DNA from: Labrenzia sp. VG12
Lineage (GTDB): Bacteria > Pseudomonadota > Alphaproteobacteria > Rhizobiales > Stappiaceae
DNA length: 64,000 bases
Reading direction: 5' to 3'
Assembly (NCBI RefSeq): GCF_002237595.1
Contig: NZ_CP022529.1
Location: forward strand, 3,100,001-3,164,000
This document shows, piece by piece, positions 37,028-45,445 of this stretch. The notes beneath the pieces are model-generated. The model did no database searches. It was not told the DNA's origin and saw only the letters and a program-made list of their open reading frames with translations. The position numbers were made by a program, and so were the translations under genes. The number at the start of each line of letters is the position of its first letter. Within the stretch, counting starts at the first letter, position 1.

Positions 37028-38475
37028 CAGAGCTTCCGGATCATTGGCAGAATTTCATCGACGGCAGCTTTGTCGATGGCGGCGCAGGCTGGCTTGACGT
37101 GCTGGATCCGGCCACCGGAGACGCATTCGCAAGGCAGGCACTCGCTGATGCAAGAGATGTCGACCGGGCGGTTGCCGCTGCCAAGGCCCTGCATGACAGC
37201 GGCGCCTGGTCCGGCCTGCGCCCGGTGGAACGCGGCCGGATCGTACGCCGGATGGGCGATTATCTGCTCGATCATATCGACGAGATCGCCCCGGTTCTGA
37301 CGCGCGAAGCCGGCAAACCGCTCTGGGAGGCACGTCTCGAGATCGAAGGGGCCGCCCGATACTTTGAGTATTACGGCAACCAGGCCGAGACCATGGAAGG
37401 CCGGTCGATCCCGCTCGGCAGCGGCTATTTCGATTTCACCACACACGAACCTTGCGGTGTCTCCGCACAGATCATTCCATGGAACTATCCCATGGAGATG
37501 ACCGCGCGCTCCCTGTCGGCAGCCCTTGCCGTCGGCTGTACCGCCGTAGTCAAGACGCCGGAGCTCGACCCGCTGACCAATCGCTATTTCGCGGATGCAG
37601 CACTCTCCTGCGGCCTGCCAAAGGGCGCTCTCAACATCCTCTGCGGCATCGGCAAGGAGGCTGGTGCGGCGCTCGCCGGCCATCCGGATGTCAATCAGAT
37701 CGTCTTTACAGGCTCGGTGCCCACTGGCGTCGCCATTGCCACGGCCGCCGCCAGGAATGTCGTCCCTTGCGTTCTGGAACTTGGCGGGAAATCGGCTGCC
37801 ATCGTCCATGATGATGCGGATCTCGACGCGTTTCTGTCTGACGTTCGCTGGGGCATCTATTTCAATGCCGGTCAGGTCTGCTCGGCCATGTCCCGCGTGA
37901 TCGTGCAGGAGAAGGTCCACGACAAGCTGGTCGATGGCCTCGTTGCCATGGCAGAGGGACTTGAGGTCGGCAGTGGTCTCGAATTTCCCGAATTTGGCGC
38001 CAATATGGGCGCCATGATTTCCGAAGCGCAGGCGCAGCGCGCTTCAGGCATGGTCTCGGCGGCCGAACGGGAAGGCGCCAGGGTGGCGACTGGCGGACGC
38101 CGGATGAACCGGCCCGGCTTTTTCCTGGAGCCGACAATCATGACCGGGGTCACACCGGAGATGACCATCGCCAGTGACGAAGTCTTCGGGCCCGTCCTGT
38201 CCGTGCTGTCGTTCGGCGACGAGGACGAGGCCATCCGTATTGCGAACGGCACGCCTTACGGGCTTGTCGGCGGTGTTTTTACCGCCGATGTCGACCGGGC
38301 CATGCGCGCGGCCAGCCGCCTGCGCGCCGGACAGGTCTTCGTCAATGAATGGTATGCCGGCGGCGTCGAGACCCCCTTTGGTGGTTTCGGCAAATCCGGC
38401 TACGGTCGGGAGAAGGGACGCGAAGCCCTGCTCAACTACGTGCAGACCAAAAACGTTGCGATCAAACTGAGGTAG
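37024..38475 (+). CDS. Aldehyde dehydrogenase (NAD-dependent, betaine-aldehyde-dehydrogenase-like)
   Basis: A 483-residue ALDH superfamily enzyme. The active-site Cys is in NAGQVCSAMSRVIV, the general-base Glu in LELGGKSA, the oxyanion/cofactor Asn in IIPWNYPMEM and the cofactor-binding FTGSVPTG in between; FGPVLSVL and FGGFGKSGYGRE close the C-terminal part. It starts with GTG 37024, overlapping the sulfotransferase-like stop (GTGA). In context it should oxidise an aldehyde formed from the amine substrate, or formaldehyde-derived products, to an acid. Confidence 0.92.
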   Translation: MTELPDHWQNFIDGSFVDGGAGWLDVLDPATGDAFARQALADARDVDRAVAAAKALHDSGAWSGLRPVERGRIVRRMGDYLLDHIDEIAPVLTREAGKPLWEARLEIEGAARYFEYYGNQAETMEGRSIPLGSGYFDFTTHEPCGVSAQIIPWNYPMEMTARSLSAALAVGCTAVVKTPELDPLTNRYFADAALSCGLPKGALNILCGIGKEAGAALAGHPDVNQIVFTGSVPTGVAIATAAARNVVPCVLELGGKSAAIVHDDADLDAFLSDVRWGIYFNAGQVCSAMSRVIVQEKVHDKLVDGLVAMAEGLEVGSGLEFPEFGANMGAMISEAQAQRASGMVSAAEREGARVATGGRRMNRPGFFLEPTIMTGVTPEMTIASDEVFGPVLSVLSFGDEDEAIRIANGTPYGLVGGVFTADVDRAMRAASRLRAGQVFVNEWYAGGVETPFGGFGKSGYGREKGREALLNYVQTKNVAIKLR

Positions 38476-38478
38476 ATC

Positions 38479-38853
38479 ATGGACCAGGACCTGTTTGAAA
38501 AGGGCCTTGAACAACGCAAAGCCACACTCGGCGCAGAGTATGTCGAAAAGAACCTGGCTGCTGCCGACGACTTCACCCGTCCGTTCCAGGAAGCCATGAC
38601 CGCCTGGTGCTGGGGCTTCGGCTGGGGTGACGACGTCATCGATGCCAAGACGCGTTCGATGATGAACCTTTCCATGATCGGCGCACTCGGCAAGATGACC
38701 GAGTGGGAGATCCACTGCCGGGGCGCCATCAACAACGGCGTGACCCAGGAGGAAATCCGCGCGATCATTCATGTCGTCGGCATTTACTGCGGTGTTCCGC
38801 AAGCTCTGGAATGCTTCCGCGTGGCGCGGAAGGTGCTCGAGGAACAAGGCTGA
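38479..38853 (+). CDS. Carboxymuconolactone decarboxylase family protein
   Basis: A 124-residue all-helical protein of the CMD/AhpD-like family, similar in size to PcaC. Typical pieces are DAKTRSMMNLSMIGALGKMTEWEIH and GVTQEEIRAIIHVVGIYCGVPQALECFR, with the Glu and His of the family active site. It lacks the AhpD CxxC pair. It lies three bases after the aldehyde dehydrogenase. The reaction is unknown; a decarboxylase or isomerase step on a pathway acid is possible. Confidence 0.85.
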   Translation: MDQDLFEKGLEQRKATLGAEYVEKNLAAADDFTRPFQEAMTAWCWGFGWGDDVIDAKTRSMMNLSMIGALGKMTEWEIHCRGAINNGVTQEEIRAIIHVVGIYCGVPQALECFRVARKVLEEQG

Positions 38854-39024
38854 CCAGCGTCAATCAGATAGACGCGACACTCGAAATAGCCTTACACTCG
38901 CAAAAGAAAAAAGAACGCAGAAATACGAAAGAGGACAGACAACAAACAAAGAAAAAGACGCATCGGAATTCGACAAAACTTCACTGTGCACCTTGGTTAA
39001 CAAGACAGGAAGATGGGAGGGAAT

Positions 39025-40626
39025 ATGTCGGAAACAAAGAAGATGCTCGATCCGGATCCCCGTGTGTGGGATTTCGAGACCGAATATGAACTTGGACAGG
39101 ACAATATCAGGCCGTTCGGCCTTGATCTGCATAATCCCGTCTTCCTGATCTCAAGCATACTGATCGGTGCCTTCGTGCTTATCGCACTTGCCAATCAGGA
39201 AGCTGCCGCCGAATTTTTCGGCTGGCTGCGGCCTTGGCTGACCAGCACTTTTGACTGGTTCCTGGTGCTGTCGGTCAACGCGATCACGCTGTTCTGCCTG
39301 GCCCTGATCGTGCTGCCGGTTGGCTCCGTCCGGATCGGCGGCAAGGACGCCAAGCCCGATTATTCCTATGCAGGCTGGATCGCCATGATGTTTGCAGCCG
39401 GCATCGGCATTGGCCTGCTGTTCTTCGGCGTGCTGGAACCGGTCTACTACAATTTTGCCGAAAGTGGCGGCGCCAGCCCGCTTGGCGTGGATATCAGCCA
39501 GGCCGGCAATGAATATGCCGGTGTTGTCGGCACCATCCACCACTGGGGCCTCGAAGCCTGGGCCGTCTATGCTGCGGTCGGATTGTCGCTCGCAATCTTC
39601 TGCTACAATCTCGGCCTGCCTCTGACCCTTCGCTCCGCCTTCTATCCGCTGCTCGGCGAACGGGTCTGGGGCTGGTGGGGCCACATGATCGACACGCTTG
39701 CTGTCTTTGCCACCCTGTTCGGCCTGACGACCTCGCTGGGCCTCGGAGCGCAGCAGGTCGCGGCCGGTCTCAACGAAGTGTTCGGCATTGAACCGACCTC
39801 CACGGTCGTTGTGCTGTTGATCATCGGCATTACCGCAATCGCCCTTGGCTCTGTCCTCATGGGGATGGATGCCGGGGTCAAGAGACTGTCTGAGATCAAC
39901 ATGATCATGGCCGTCGCGCTGTTCCTGTTCGTGATCCTGACAACCGGTTTGGTCACTGCCGTCACCCGGTACTTCTCGGTCCTGACCGACTACGTGCTGA
40001 TGCTGCCGGCGCTCTCCAATCCGTTCGGGCGCGAGGACACCAGCTTCTTCCACGGCTGGACGACCTTCTACTGGGCCTGGTGGATTGCCTGGTCGCCGTT
40101 TGTCGGCATGTTCATTGCCCGAATTTCCCGTGGCCGCACGGTACGCGAATTCGTGCTCTGTGCCCTGATCGCACCGACACTGGTCTGCGCCCTCTGGATG
40201 TCCACCTTTGGCGGGGCAGCCATCGACATGCTCAATGCGGGCGGTGCAGAAGGTGTGCGCGCGACCGTCATCGACGCCTATAAACCGGAAGGGGCCCTGT
40301 TCGGCTTCCTCAGGGAACTGCCCTTCTATTCGATCGTGGCCCCGATCTCGCTGCTGTTGATCGTGATCTTCTTCGTGACGTCGTCCGACTCAGGTTCCCT
40401 GGTGATCGACACGATCACCGCGGGCGGCAAAATGGATGCACCTGTTGTCCAGCGTGTCTTCTGGTGCACCCTGGAAGGTCTGGTTGCGATCGCCTTGCTT
40501 CTGGGTGGAGGCCTTGCTGCCTTGCAAGGGGCCGCCGTTTCGACCGGCATCCCCTTCACCATCGTTGTCCTGGTGATGTGCTACTGCCTGTGGCTGGCCC
40601 TCAGGTCCGAGCGCGCCAAGATGTAA
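39025..40626 (+). CDS. BCCT family betaine/carnitine/choline transporter
   Basis: A 533-residue secondary transporter with 12 membrane segments. The segment FFHGWTTFYWAWWIAWSPFVGMFIARISRGRT is the signature of the BCCT family and contains the aromatic residues that hold the trimethylammonium group. MFAAGIGIGLLFFGVLEPVYY is the conserved TM2-3 region. ATG 39025 follows GGGAGG; ATG 39013 is an alternative start. The short C-terminus lacks the long osmosensing tail of BetP, so a catabolic rather than osmotic role fits. It is 171 bases downstream of the CMD-like gene, behind an A-rich leader. Confidence 0.94.
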   Translation: MSETKKMLDPDPRVWDFETEYELGQDNIRPFGLDLHNPVFLISSILIGAFVLIALANQEAAAEFFGWLRPWLTSTFDWFLVLSVNAITLFCLALIVLPVGSVRIGGKDAKPDYSYAGWIAMMFAAGIGIGLLFFGVLEPVYYNFAESGGASPLGVDISQAGNEYAGVVGTIHHWGLEAWAVYAAVGLSLAIFCYNLGLPLTLRSAFYPLLGERVWGWWGHMIDTLAVFATLFGLTTSLGLGAQQVAAGLNEVFGIEPTSTVVVLLIIGITAIALGSVLMGMDAGVKRLSEINMIMAVALFLFVILTTGLVTAVTRYFSVLTDYVLMLPALSNPFGREDTSFFHGWTTFYWAWWIAWSPFVGMFIARISRGRTVREFVLCALIAPTLVCALWMSTFGGAAIDMLNAGGAEGVRATVIDAYKPEGALFGFLRELPFYSIVAPISLLLIVIFFVTSSDSGSLVIDTITAGGKMDAPVVQRVFWCTLEGLVAIALLLGGGLAALQGAAVSTGIPFTIVVLVMCYCLWLALRSERAKM

Positions 40627-40634
40627 CGGTTCCG

Positions 40635-40663
40635 GGCCGCGGGAGGGTCCTCCTTCCGCGGCC
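40635..40663 (+). terminator. GC-rich hairpin after the BCCT gene
   Basis: The arms at 40635-40646 and 40652-40663 pair over 12 bp with one G-T wobble around a 5-nt loop, 8 bases after the BCCT stop. There is no T-run, so it may act through Rho or protect the 3' end. Confidence 0.55.
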
Positions 40664-40891
40664 TGGAAAGCGAAGCTCTGCCGGGAAATACCGCGTGCAT
40701 GCCGATTTCGAAAAGACTGCGCCTGGTCATTTCCATCCGATCGCGACCAGCCTGGATTGCCCCTCCTTCCTAACTCGCTGAAATCAGTCAGGATTTGCGT
40801 CAGGCAACGCGCCCGGCCAGCAAACGCATACCGGCTTGGATTTTTGTGCATTTTACGTTATTTTTTCCCGTGAACGGGAGGAAATGCAGGA

Positions 40892-41599
40892 ATGGACAGT
40901 TTCTGGGGTGCATTTGCCGGGGCATTCGGCCTGGTCTTTGCGCTGGATCCGGATCTCATGGAAATCATTGGCCTGTCCATGCAGGTCACCCTCACCGCTG
41001 TGCTCCTGTCCTGCCTGATCGGGCTGCCTCTCGGAGCGGCCGTCGCCTGCTTCCGCTTTCCCGGCCGCACGCTCATTTCCATTGTGCTCAATGCTCTGAT
41101 GGGCCTGCCGCCGGTGGTGGTCGGACTGCTTGTCTACATGATGCTGTCGGCCTCCGGACCGCTCGGCGTGTTGCGTCTCCTCTACACGCCGACGGCCATG
41201 ATCATTGCCCAGATGGTGCTGGTCGTCCCGATTGTTGCCGCTCTGACCCGGCAGGTGATTGAGGATCTGAATCGCGAATATGCCGACCAGTTCGCGTCCA
41301 TGGGCGTCGGTCCGCTCGATCGATTGGGAGCCATGCTCTGGGATGCCCGCTACAGCCTCCTGACCGTTGCCCTCGCCGGATTCGGCCGGGCGGTCGCCGA
41401 AGTCGGCGCGGTCATCATTGTCGGCGGCAACATCAACCATGTCACCCGTGTGATGACCACGACCATTGCTCTTGAGACCTCCAAAGGCAATCTGCAGCTG
41501 GCGCTCGCTCTCGGGTTCATCCTGCTTCTGATTGCCTTTGCCGTGAACGCCGCCGTGATGGCGCTGCGCGCCTCTGCCGAAAGGTCTGCCTATGCGTGA
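40892..41599 (+). CDS. tupB: Tungstate ABC transporter permease
   Basis: A 235-residue inner-membrane permease with about five to six membrane segments. The EAA-type loop is in ADQFASMGVGPLDRLGAMLWDARY, which contacts the ATPase. Similarity in layout is to TupB/WtpB-type tungstate permeases. A 5-bp hairpin TCCCG-TGAA-CGGGA (40866-40879) overlaps the GGGAGG ribosome site 10 bases before the ATG. It overlaps the ATPase gene by 8 nt. The usual tup order begins with the binding protein; here that gene is last. Confidence 0.88.
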   Translation: MDSFWGAFAGAFGLVFALDPDLMEIIGLSMQVTLTAVLLSCLIGLPLGAAVACFRFPGRTLISIVLNALMGLPPVVVGLLVYMMLSASGPLGVLRLLYTPTAMIIAQMVLVVPIVAALTRQVIEDLNREYADQFASMGVGPLDRLGAMLWDARYSLLTVALAGFGRAVAEVGAVIIVGGNINHVTRVMTTTIALETSKGNLQLALALGFILLLIAFAVNAAVMALRASAERSAYA

Positions 41600-42410
41600 T
41601 CTCTCCTTCAGCACGGCCCCCAGCGCGTCGGCGCTGCAGTCGCCTGTCGAGACCACTCCCTTGCTGGAAACTCGCGGGCTCAGTTTTTCTGCAGGCGGCA
41701 CCCGTCTTCTCAACCAGGTGGACCTGACAATCCGCCATGGATCTCGCACGCTGATCATGGGACCGAACGGTGCCGGCAAAAGCCTGCTCCTGCGTTTGCT
41801 GCACGGCCTTCTGGAACCCGACACCGGCACTGTTCTTTGGCAGGGAGCCAAACTGGACAGCGTCGCCCGCAAGGCTCAGGCCATGGTGTTTCAGCGCCCC
41901 GTTCTGCTGCGCCGCTCCGTATTTGCAAACCTGAAATTTGCCCTCGCCGTGCGCGGGCTGCGCGGCAAGGACCAGGCCGACAGGATCGGATCTGCCCTTG
42001 CCTCAGCCGGCCTCAGCCATCTGGCAAAACGCCCTGCCCGCGTGCTTTCCGGCGGCGAACAACAGCGCCTGTCTCTGGTGCGTGCCCTTGCCTGCGACCC
42101 GGAGCTGCTCTTCCTGGATGAACCGACCGCCAATCTCGACCCGGCCTCCACGGCCGCGATCGAGCAACTCGTGCTGGACGCCAACCGGCGCGGCGTCACC
42201 ATCGTCATGGTCACCCATGATGCCGGTCAGGCGAAACGGCTGGGAGAGGACGTTATTTTCCTGCAGGACGGGACCGTAGTCGAAACCGGCCCGGTGGACA
42301 CCGTCCTGAATGCACCGCAGAGCGAACCGGTTCGCGCCTGGCGGGACGGCCGCCTTTATCTCGGCCCCAACACACAATCCCTTCATGCCCCTTCCGGGAG
42401 ACCCAATTGA
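41592..42410 (+). CDS. tupC: Tungstate ABC transporter ATP-binding protein
   Basis: A 272-residue ABC ATPase. Walker A is GPNGAGKS, the signature motif is LSGGEQQRLSLVRAL, Walker B is LLFLDEPTANLD, and the switch His is in VTHDAGQ. An N-terminal extension of about 25 residues precedes the ABC domain and a short C-terminal tail follows it. It overlaps both neighbouring genes, forming a three-gene transporter with the permease and the TupA-like binding protein. Confidence 0.9.
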   Translation: MRDLSFSTAPSASALQSPVETTPLLETRGLSFSAGGTRLLNQVDLTIRHGSRTLIMGPNGAGKSLLLRLLHGLLEPDTGTVLWQGAKLDSVARKAQAMVFQRPVLLRRSVFANLKFALAVRGLRGKDQADRIGSALASAGLSHLAKRPARVLSGGEQQRLSLVRALACDPELLFLDEPTANLDPASTAAIEQLVLDANRRGVTIVMVTHDAGQAKRLGEDVIFLQDGTVVETGPVDTVLNAPQSEPVRAWRDGRLYLGPNTQSLHAPSGRPN

Positions 42411-43243
42411 TCAAGCGGATGTTTCAGGCGTTTGCCGCCACACTTCTTTTTGCCGCCCTCGCCAGCCAGCCGACATTGGCCGACGACCGGTTCATCATCG
42501 TTCAGTCGACGACCTCGACGCAGAACTCGGGCCTCTTCGATCATTTGCTGCCCACCTTCATGGAAAAGACCGGCATCGAGGTGCGTGTCGTTGCGGTCGG
42601 CACAGGCCAGGCCATCCGCAATGCGGCCAATGGCGACGGTGATGTCCTGTTCGTGCATTCCAGGCCCGCCGAAGAAAAATTCGTTGCAGATGGTCTCGGG
42701 GTCTCGCGGGCCGACGTCATGTATAACGACTTTGTCCTGATCGGCCCGCCGGACGATCCGGCCGGCATCGCCGGCATGAGCGACATCACTGCGGCCCTTG
42801 CCAGGATTGCGGAAAGTCAGTCCCTGTTCGCCTCGCGCGGTGACGACAGCGGCACCCACAAGGCGGAGCTGCGTCTCTGGAAAGCTGCCGGCATCGACCC
42901 AGCCGAGGCATCCGGCACCTGGTACCGCGAAACCGGGTCGGGCATGGGCGCCACCTTGAACAGCGGCACCGGCATGGGCGCCTATGTGCTGACCGATCGG
43001 GCCACCTGGATTGCTTTCGGCAACAAGGGTGATTTCAAGATCGCCGTTGAAGGCGACGACAGGCTCTTCAACCAGTATGGCGTGATCCTCGTCAACCCGA
43101 AGGCCCACCCCCACGTCAAAGCCGAAATGGGCCAGACCTTTATCGACTGGCTGCTGTCCAGGCAAGGCCAGCAGGCCATTGCAGACTACACCGTCGATGG
43201 CCAGCAATTGTTCTTCCCCAACGCCAATGACGGCTCGAGCTAA
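42407..43243 (+). CDS. tupA: Tungstate ABC transporter substrate-binding protein
   Basis: A 278-residue periplasmic binding protein with a signal peptide ending near QPTLADD. The segment IVQSTTSTQNSGLFDHLLP contains the TTST motif characteristic of TupA, and GTGQAIRNAANGDGDVLFVHS plus a later SRGDDSGTHKAE loop complete the oxyanion site. TupA binds tungstate with far higher affinity than molybdate. It probably supplies the cofactor of the formate dehydrogenase encoded at the right end of the window. A bidirectional terminator follows. Confidence 0.92.
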   Translation: MIKRMFQAFAATLLFAALASQPTLADDRFIIVQSTTSTQNSGLFDHLLPTFMEKTGIEVRVVAVGTGQAIRNAANGDGDVLFVHSRPAEEKFVADGLGVSRADVMYNDFVLIGPPDDPAGIAGMSDITAALARIAESQSLFASRGDDSGTHKAELRLWKAAGIDPAEASGTWYRETGSGMGATLNSGTGMGAYVLTDRATWIAFGNKGDFKIAVEGDDRLFNQYGVILVNPKAHPHVKAEMGQTFIDWLLSRQGQQAIADYTVDGQQLFFPNANDGSS

Positions 43244-43248
43244 AACAA

Positions 43249-43285
43249 AAAGGCCCTCAACTAAAAACAGTTGAAGGCCTTTGTC
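43249..43285. terminator. Bidirectional terminator between tupA and the convergent dehydratase gene
   Basis: AAAGGCC(C)TCAACT (43249-43262) pairs with AGTTGA(A)GGCCTTT (43269-43282) around AAAAAC. T residues follow on the plus strand and an A-rich stretch precedes it, so it can stop transcription both ways. Confidence 0.85.
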
Positions 43286-43344
43286 AGCTCGCGTCTCGCT
43301 GCAGGAAACACCGCGCGCTCTTGGAACGCGCGAGCCTTTCGCGC

Positions 43345-45198
43345 CTACCCTTCGCGGTGGCGATTGCGCGGTTCGAAGCCTGACTTCACGGGTTCACGCA
43401 GGTCGCGCACCCAGACTTCCCGGTTCGGATGCATGCCACCGCCGCGCACGGCCGGAACCGCCGTGTGACGCGCCCGGTGCAGGAGACGGGTATCAGCGAC
43501 ACCGCAATTCGGATGCTGGCCACCATTGTCGGCCACGACTTTCTCCCAGGCGGCTTTGCGGGCGGCAAGCGTTGCCGCGTCATCCAGCGCCGGGCAGTTC
43601 AGCGTGTTGTTGTTGAGATCCACGATGATGGCATCACCATCCTCGACGAAGGCAATCGGACCGCCAAGCGCGGCTTCCGGCCCGACATGGCCGATTACCA
43701 GGCCAACAGACCCACCGGAGAACCGGGCGTCTGTCATCAACGCGACCACAATGCCACGTTCGCGGCAAAGCGTTGTAATGCGTGAGGTCGGGTCCAGCAT
43801 TTCAGGCATACCCGGCGCACCGCTCGGCCCCTCATAGCGGACAATGATCATGTCCTTGTCCTGGAAACTGTCAGGCGCTTCATCAAGTGCCTTGATCAAG
43901 CCGACTTCGCCTTCAAAGACCCGCGCCCGCCCCTTGAAGAGATTGTCTTCCAGACCGCCTTCGACGCCGGCCAGTTTCAGAATGGCTGAGAAGTCAGGTG
44001 ACAGGTTGCCGCCCAGCATGCGCAGGCCGCCGGTCGGTTTGAAAGGCGTTGCGACCGAATGGATGACGTCGCCATCCGGCGCAGGCGTTTCCAGATCGGC
44101 AACCTGTTCGGCGAGCGTGCGACCGGTGCAGGTCATCATGTCGCCGTTCAGGAGCCCGGCATCCAGCAATTCCTTGACAATCACCTGCACACCGCCGACC
44201 CGGTCGATGTCGATCATCGAATACTTGCCGTATGGCCGGGCGTTGGTCAGCACCGGCACGACGTTCTTGGAGAGGTGATTGAACTCTTCCGGCGTCATGA
44301 CGTCGCGCCAGAAGTGTTCGAACCCGGCAGCCCGTGCGATTTCCGGAACATGCAGAACCACGTTGGTCGAGCCACCGATTGCCATGGCGACGATGACCGC
44401 ATTGCGGATCGAATCCCGTTGCACGATGTCGCGCGGCTTCAGACCGGTTGCCATCATGTTGGCCAGATGCGCCACCAGTTCCTTCGGGAACTCCTCCAGA
44501 CGGCGGCGGTCATCGGAGGCCGGAGCGACCATGTGCAGCGGCTGCAGGCCGACGACGCCGATGAAGGTCTGCATGGTGTTGTAGGTGAACATGCCGCCAC
44601 AGCTGCCGATGCCCGGGCAGGCATTGCAGGCGATCCTGTCCCGAACCGCCTGGTCCGGATGACCGGCAACCTGATAGGCGCTGACGATATCGAGCGCTTC
44701 ACCCGTCTCCGGGTCACGGCCGGGGCGAATGGTGCCGTCGGACATGATGATGGCCGGCTCGTTATGCTCCAGCACCGCCGCGAGCGTGCCAACCGGCGGC
44801 TTGTCGCAGGCAACGACGGCAATGGTTCCGGCAAGACCGGTCGCTTCCAGATGTTCGCACAGGGAATCGTTGGTGACTTCCCGGCCCAGCAACGAATAAC
44901 GCATCTCCCGCGTCCCGTTGCGGATGCCGTCAGAGGTCGCGATGGTGAACTCGGGCTGCACCAGGCGGTATTTCAGATCGTCGGCCCCACTGCCGATGCG
45001 GGACTTCAGATGCTCGTGAATCGCATCAACCTTGGAGGCAACGCCAAGGTAGCACTGGCTGTCTCCCTTGGTGCCGACCACGCCGACGGAAGGTTCATGG
45101 ATGAGCGCCGGGTCCGTGCCCAGTTCCCGGGCGACCCCGATGGTCTGCGCGGACCGGCCGGGATGTCGGTCAATCAGGACAATCTTCGAATCGGACAT
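43345..45198 (-). CDS. IlvD/Edd family dehydratase, divergent
   Basis: A 617-residue Fe-S dehydratase of the dihydroxy-acid/6-phosphogluconate dehydratase family. Cluster Cys residues are in VVACDKPPVG and NACPGIGSCGGMFTYNTMQ, and the C-terminal block TDARFSGGSVGLVIGHVGPEAALGGP is typical. The first family block is altered: classical IlvD has a hallmark NCDK(I/T)TPGM, while this has ACDKPPVGT. Its real substrate may therefore be a sugar acid rather than a branched-chain precursor. ATG 45198 is preferred; GTG 45213 is possible. No branched-chain or Entner-Doudoroff genes are adjacent. Confidence 0.85.
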   Translation of the reverse strand: MSDSKIVLIDRHPGRSAQTIGVARELGTDPALIHEPSVGVVGTKGDSQCYLGVASKVDAIHEHLKSRIGSGADDLKYRLVQPEFTIATSDGIRNGTREMRYSLLGREVTNDSLCEHLEATGLAGTIAVVACDKPPVGTLAAVLEHNEPAIIMSDGTIRPGRDPETGEALDIVSAYQVAGHPDQAVRDRIACNACPGIGSCGGMFTYNTMQTFIGVVGLQPLHMVAPASDDRRRLEEFPKELVAHLANMMATGLKPRDIVQRDSIRNAVIVAMAIGGSTNVVLHVPEIARAAGFEHFWRDVMTPEEFNHLSKNVVPVLTNARPYGKYSMIDIDRVGGVQVIVKELLDAGLLNGDMMTCTGRTLAEQVADLETPAPDGDVIHSVATPFKPTGGLRMLGGNLSPDFSAILKLAGVEGGLEDNLFKGRARVFEGEVGLIKALDEAPDSFQDKDMIIVRYEGPSGAPGMPEMLDPTSRITTLCRERGIVVALMTDARFSGGSVGLVIGHVGPEAALGGPIAFVEDGDAIIVDLNNNTLNCPALDDAATLAARKAAWEKVVADNGGQHPNCGVADTRLLHRARHTAVPAVRGGGMHPNREVWVRDLREPVKSGFEPRNRHREG

Positions 45199-45445
45199 CT
45201 TGTTCTCTCTCACTCAAGCGCGTCGCCCCGCGCTGCCTCTCTTCTGTCTCTCTCTTCTGGATACCCTCGGGGCACGCGGCTTGCAATCGCAGACACACGC
45301 ACCTCCCGATGAAGTCACCCTTAAAACGTCACGGACCTGCAATCCGGAGCCAGGCGCCCACTTACATTCTCATTGGCCTCAGCTAGACTTGCCCCTTGAT
45401 TGCAACCATTTTGACTTTCACTCCGAACATTCAAGAGGCAATTCC

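Noticed and set aside
44059..45312. A 417-codon plus-strand open frame
   Set aside because: Opposite the IlvD/Edd dehydratase gene, with no family features.
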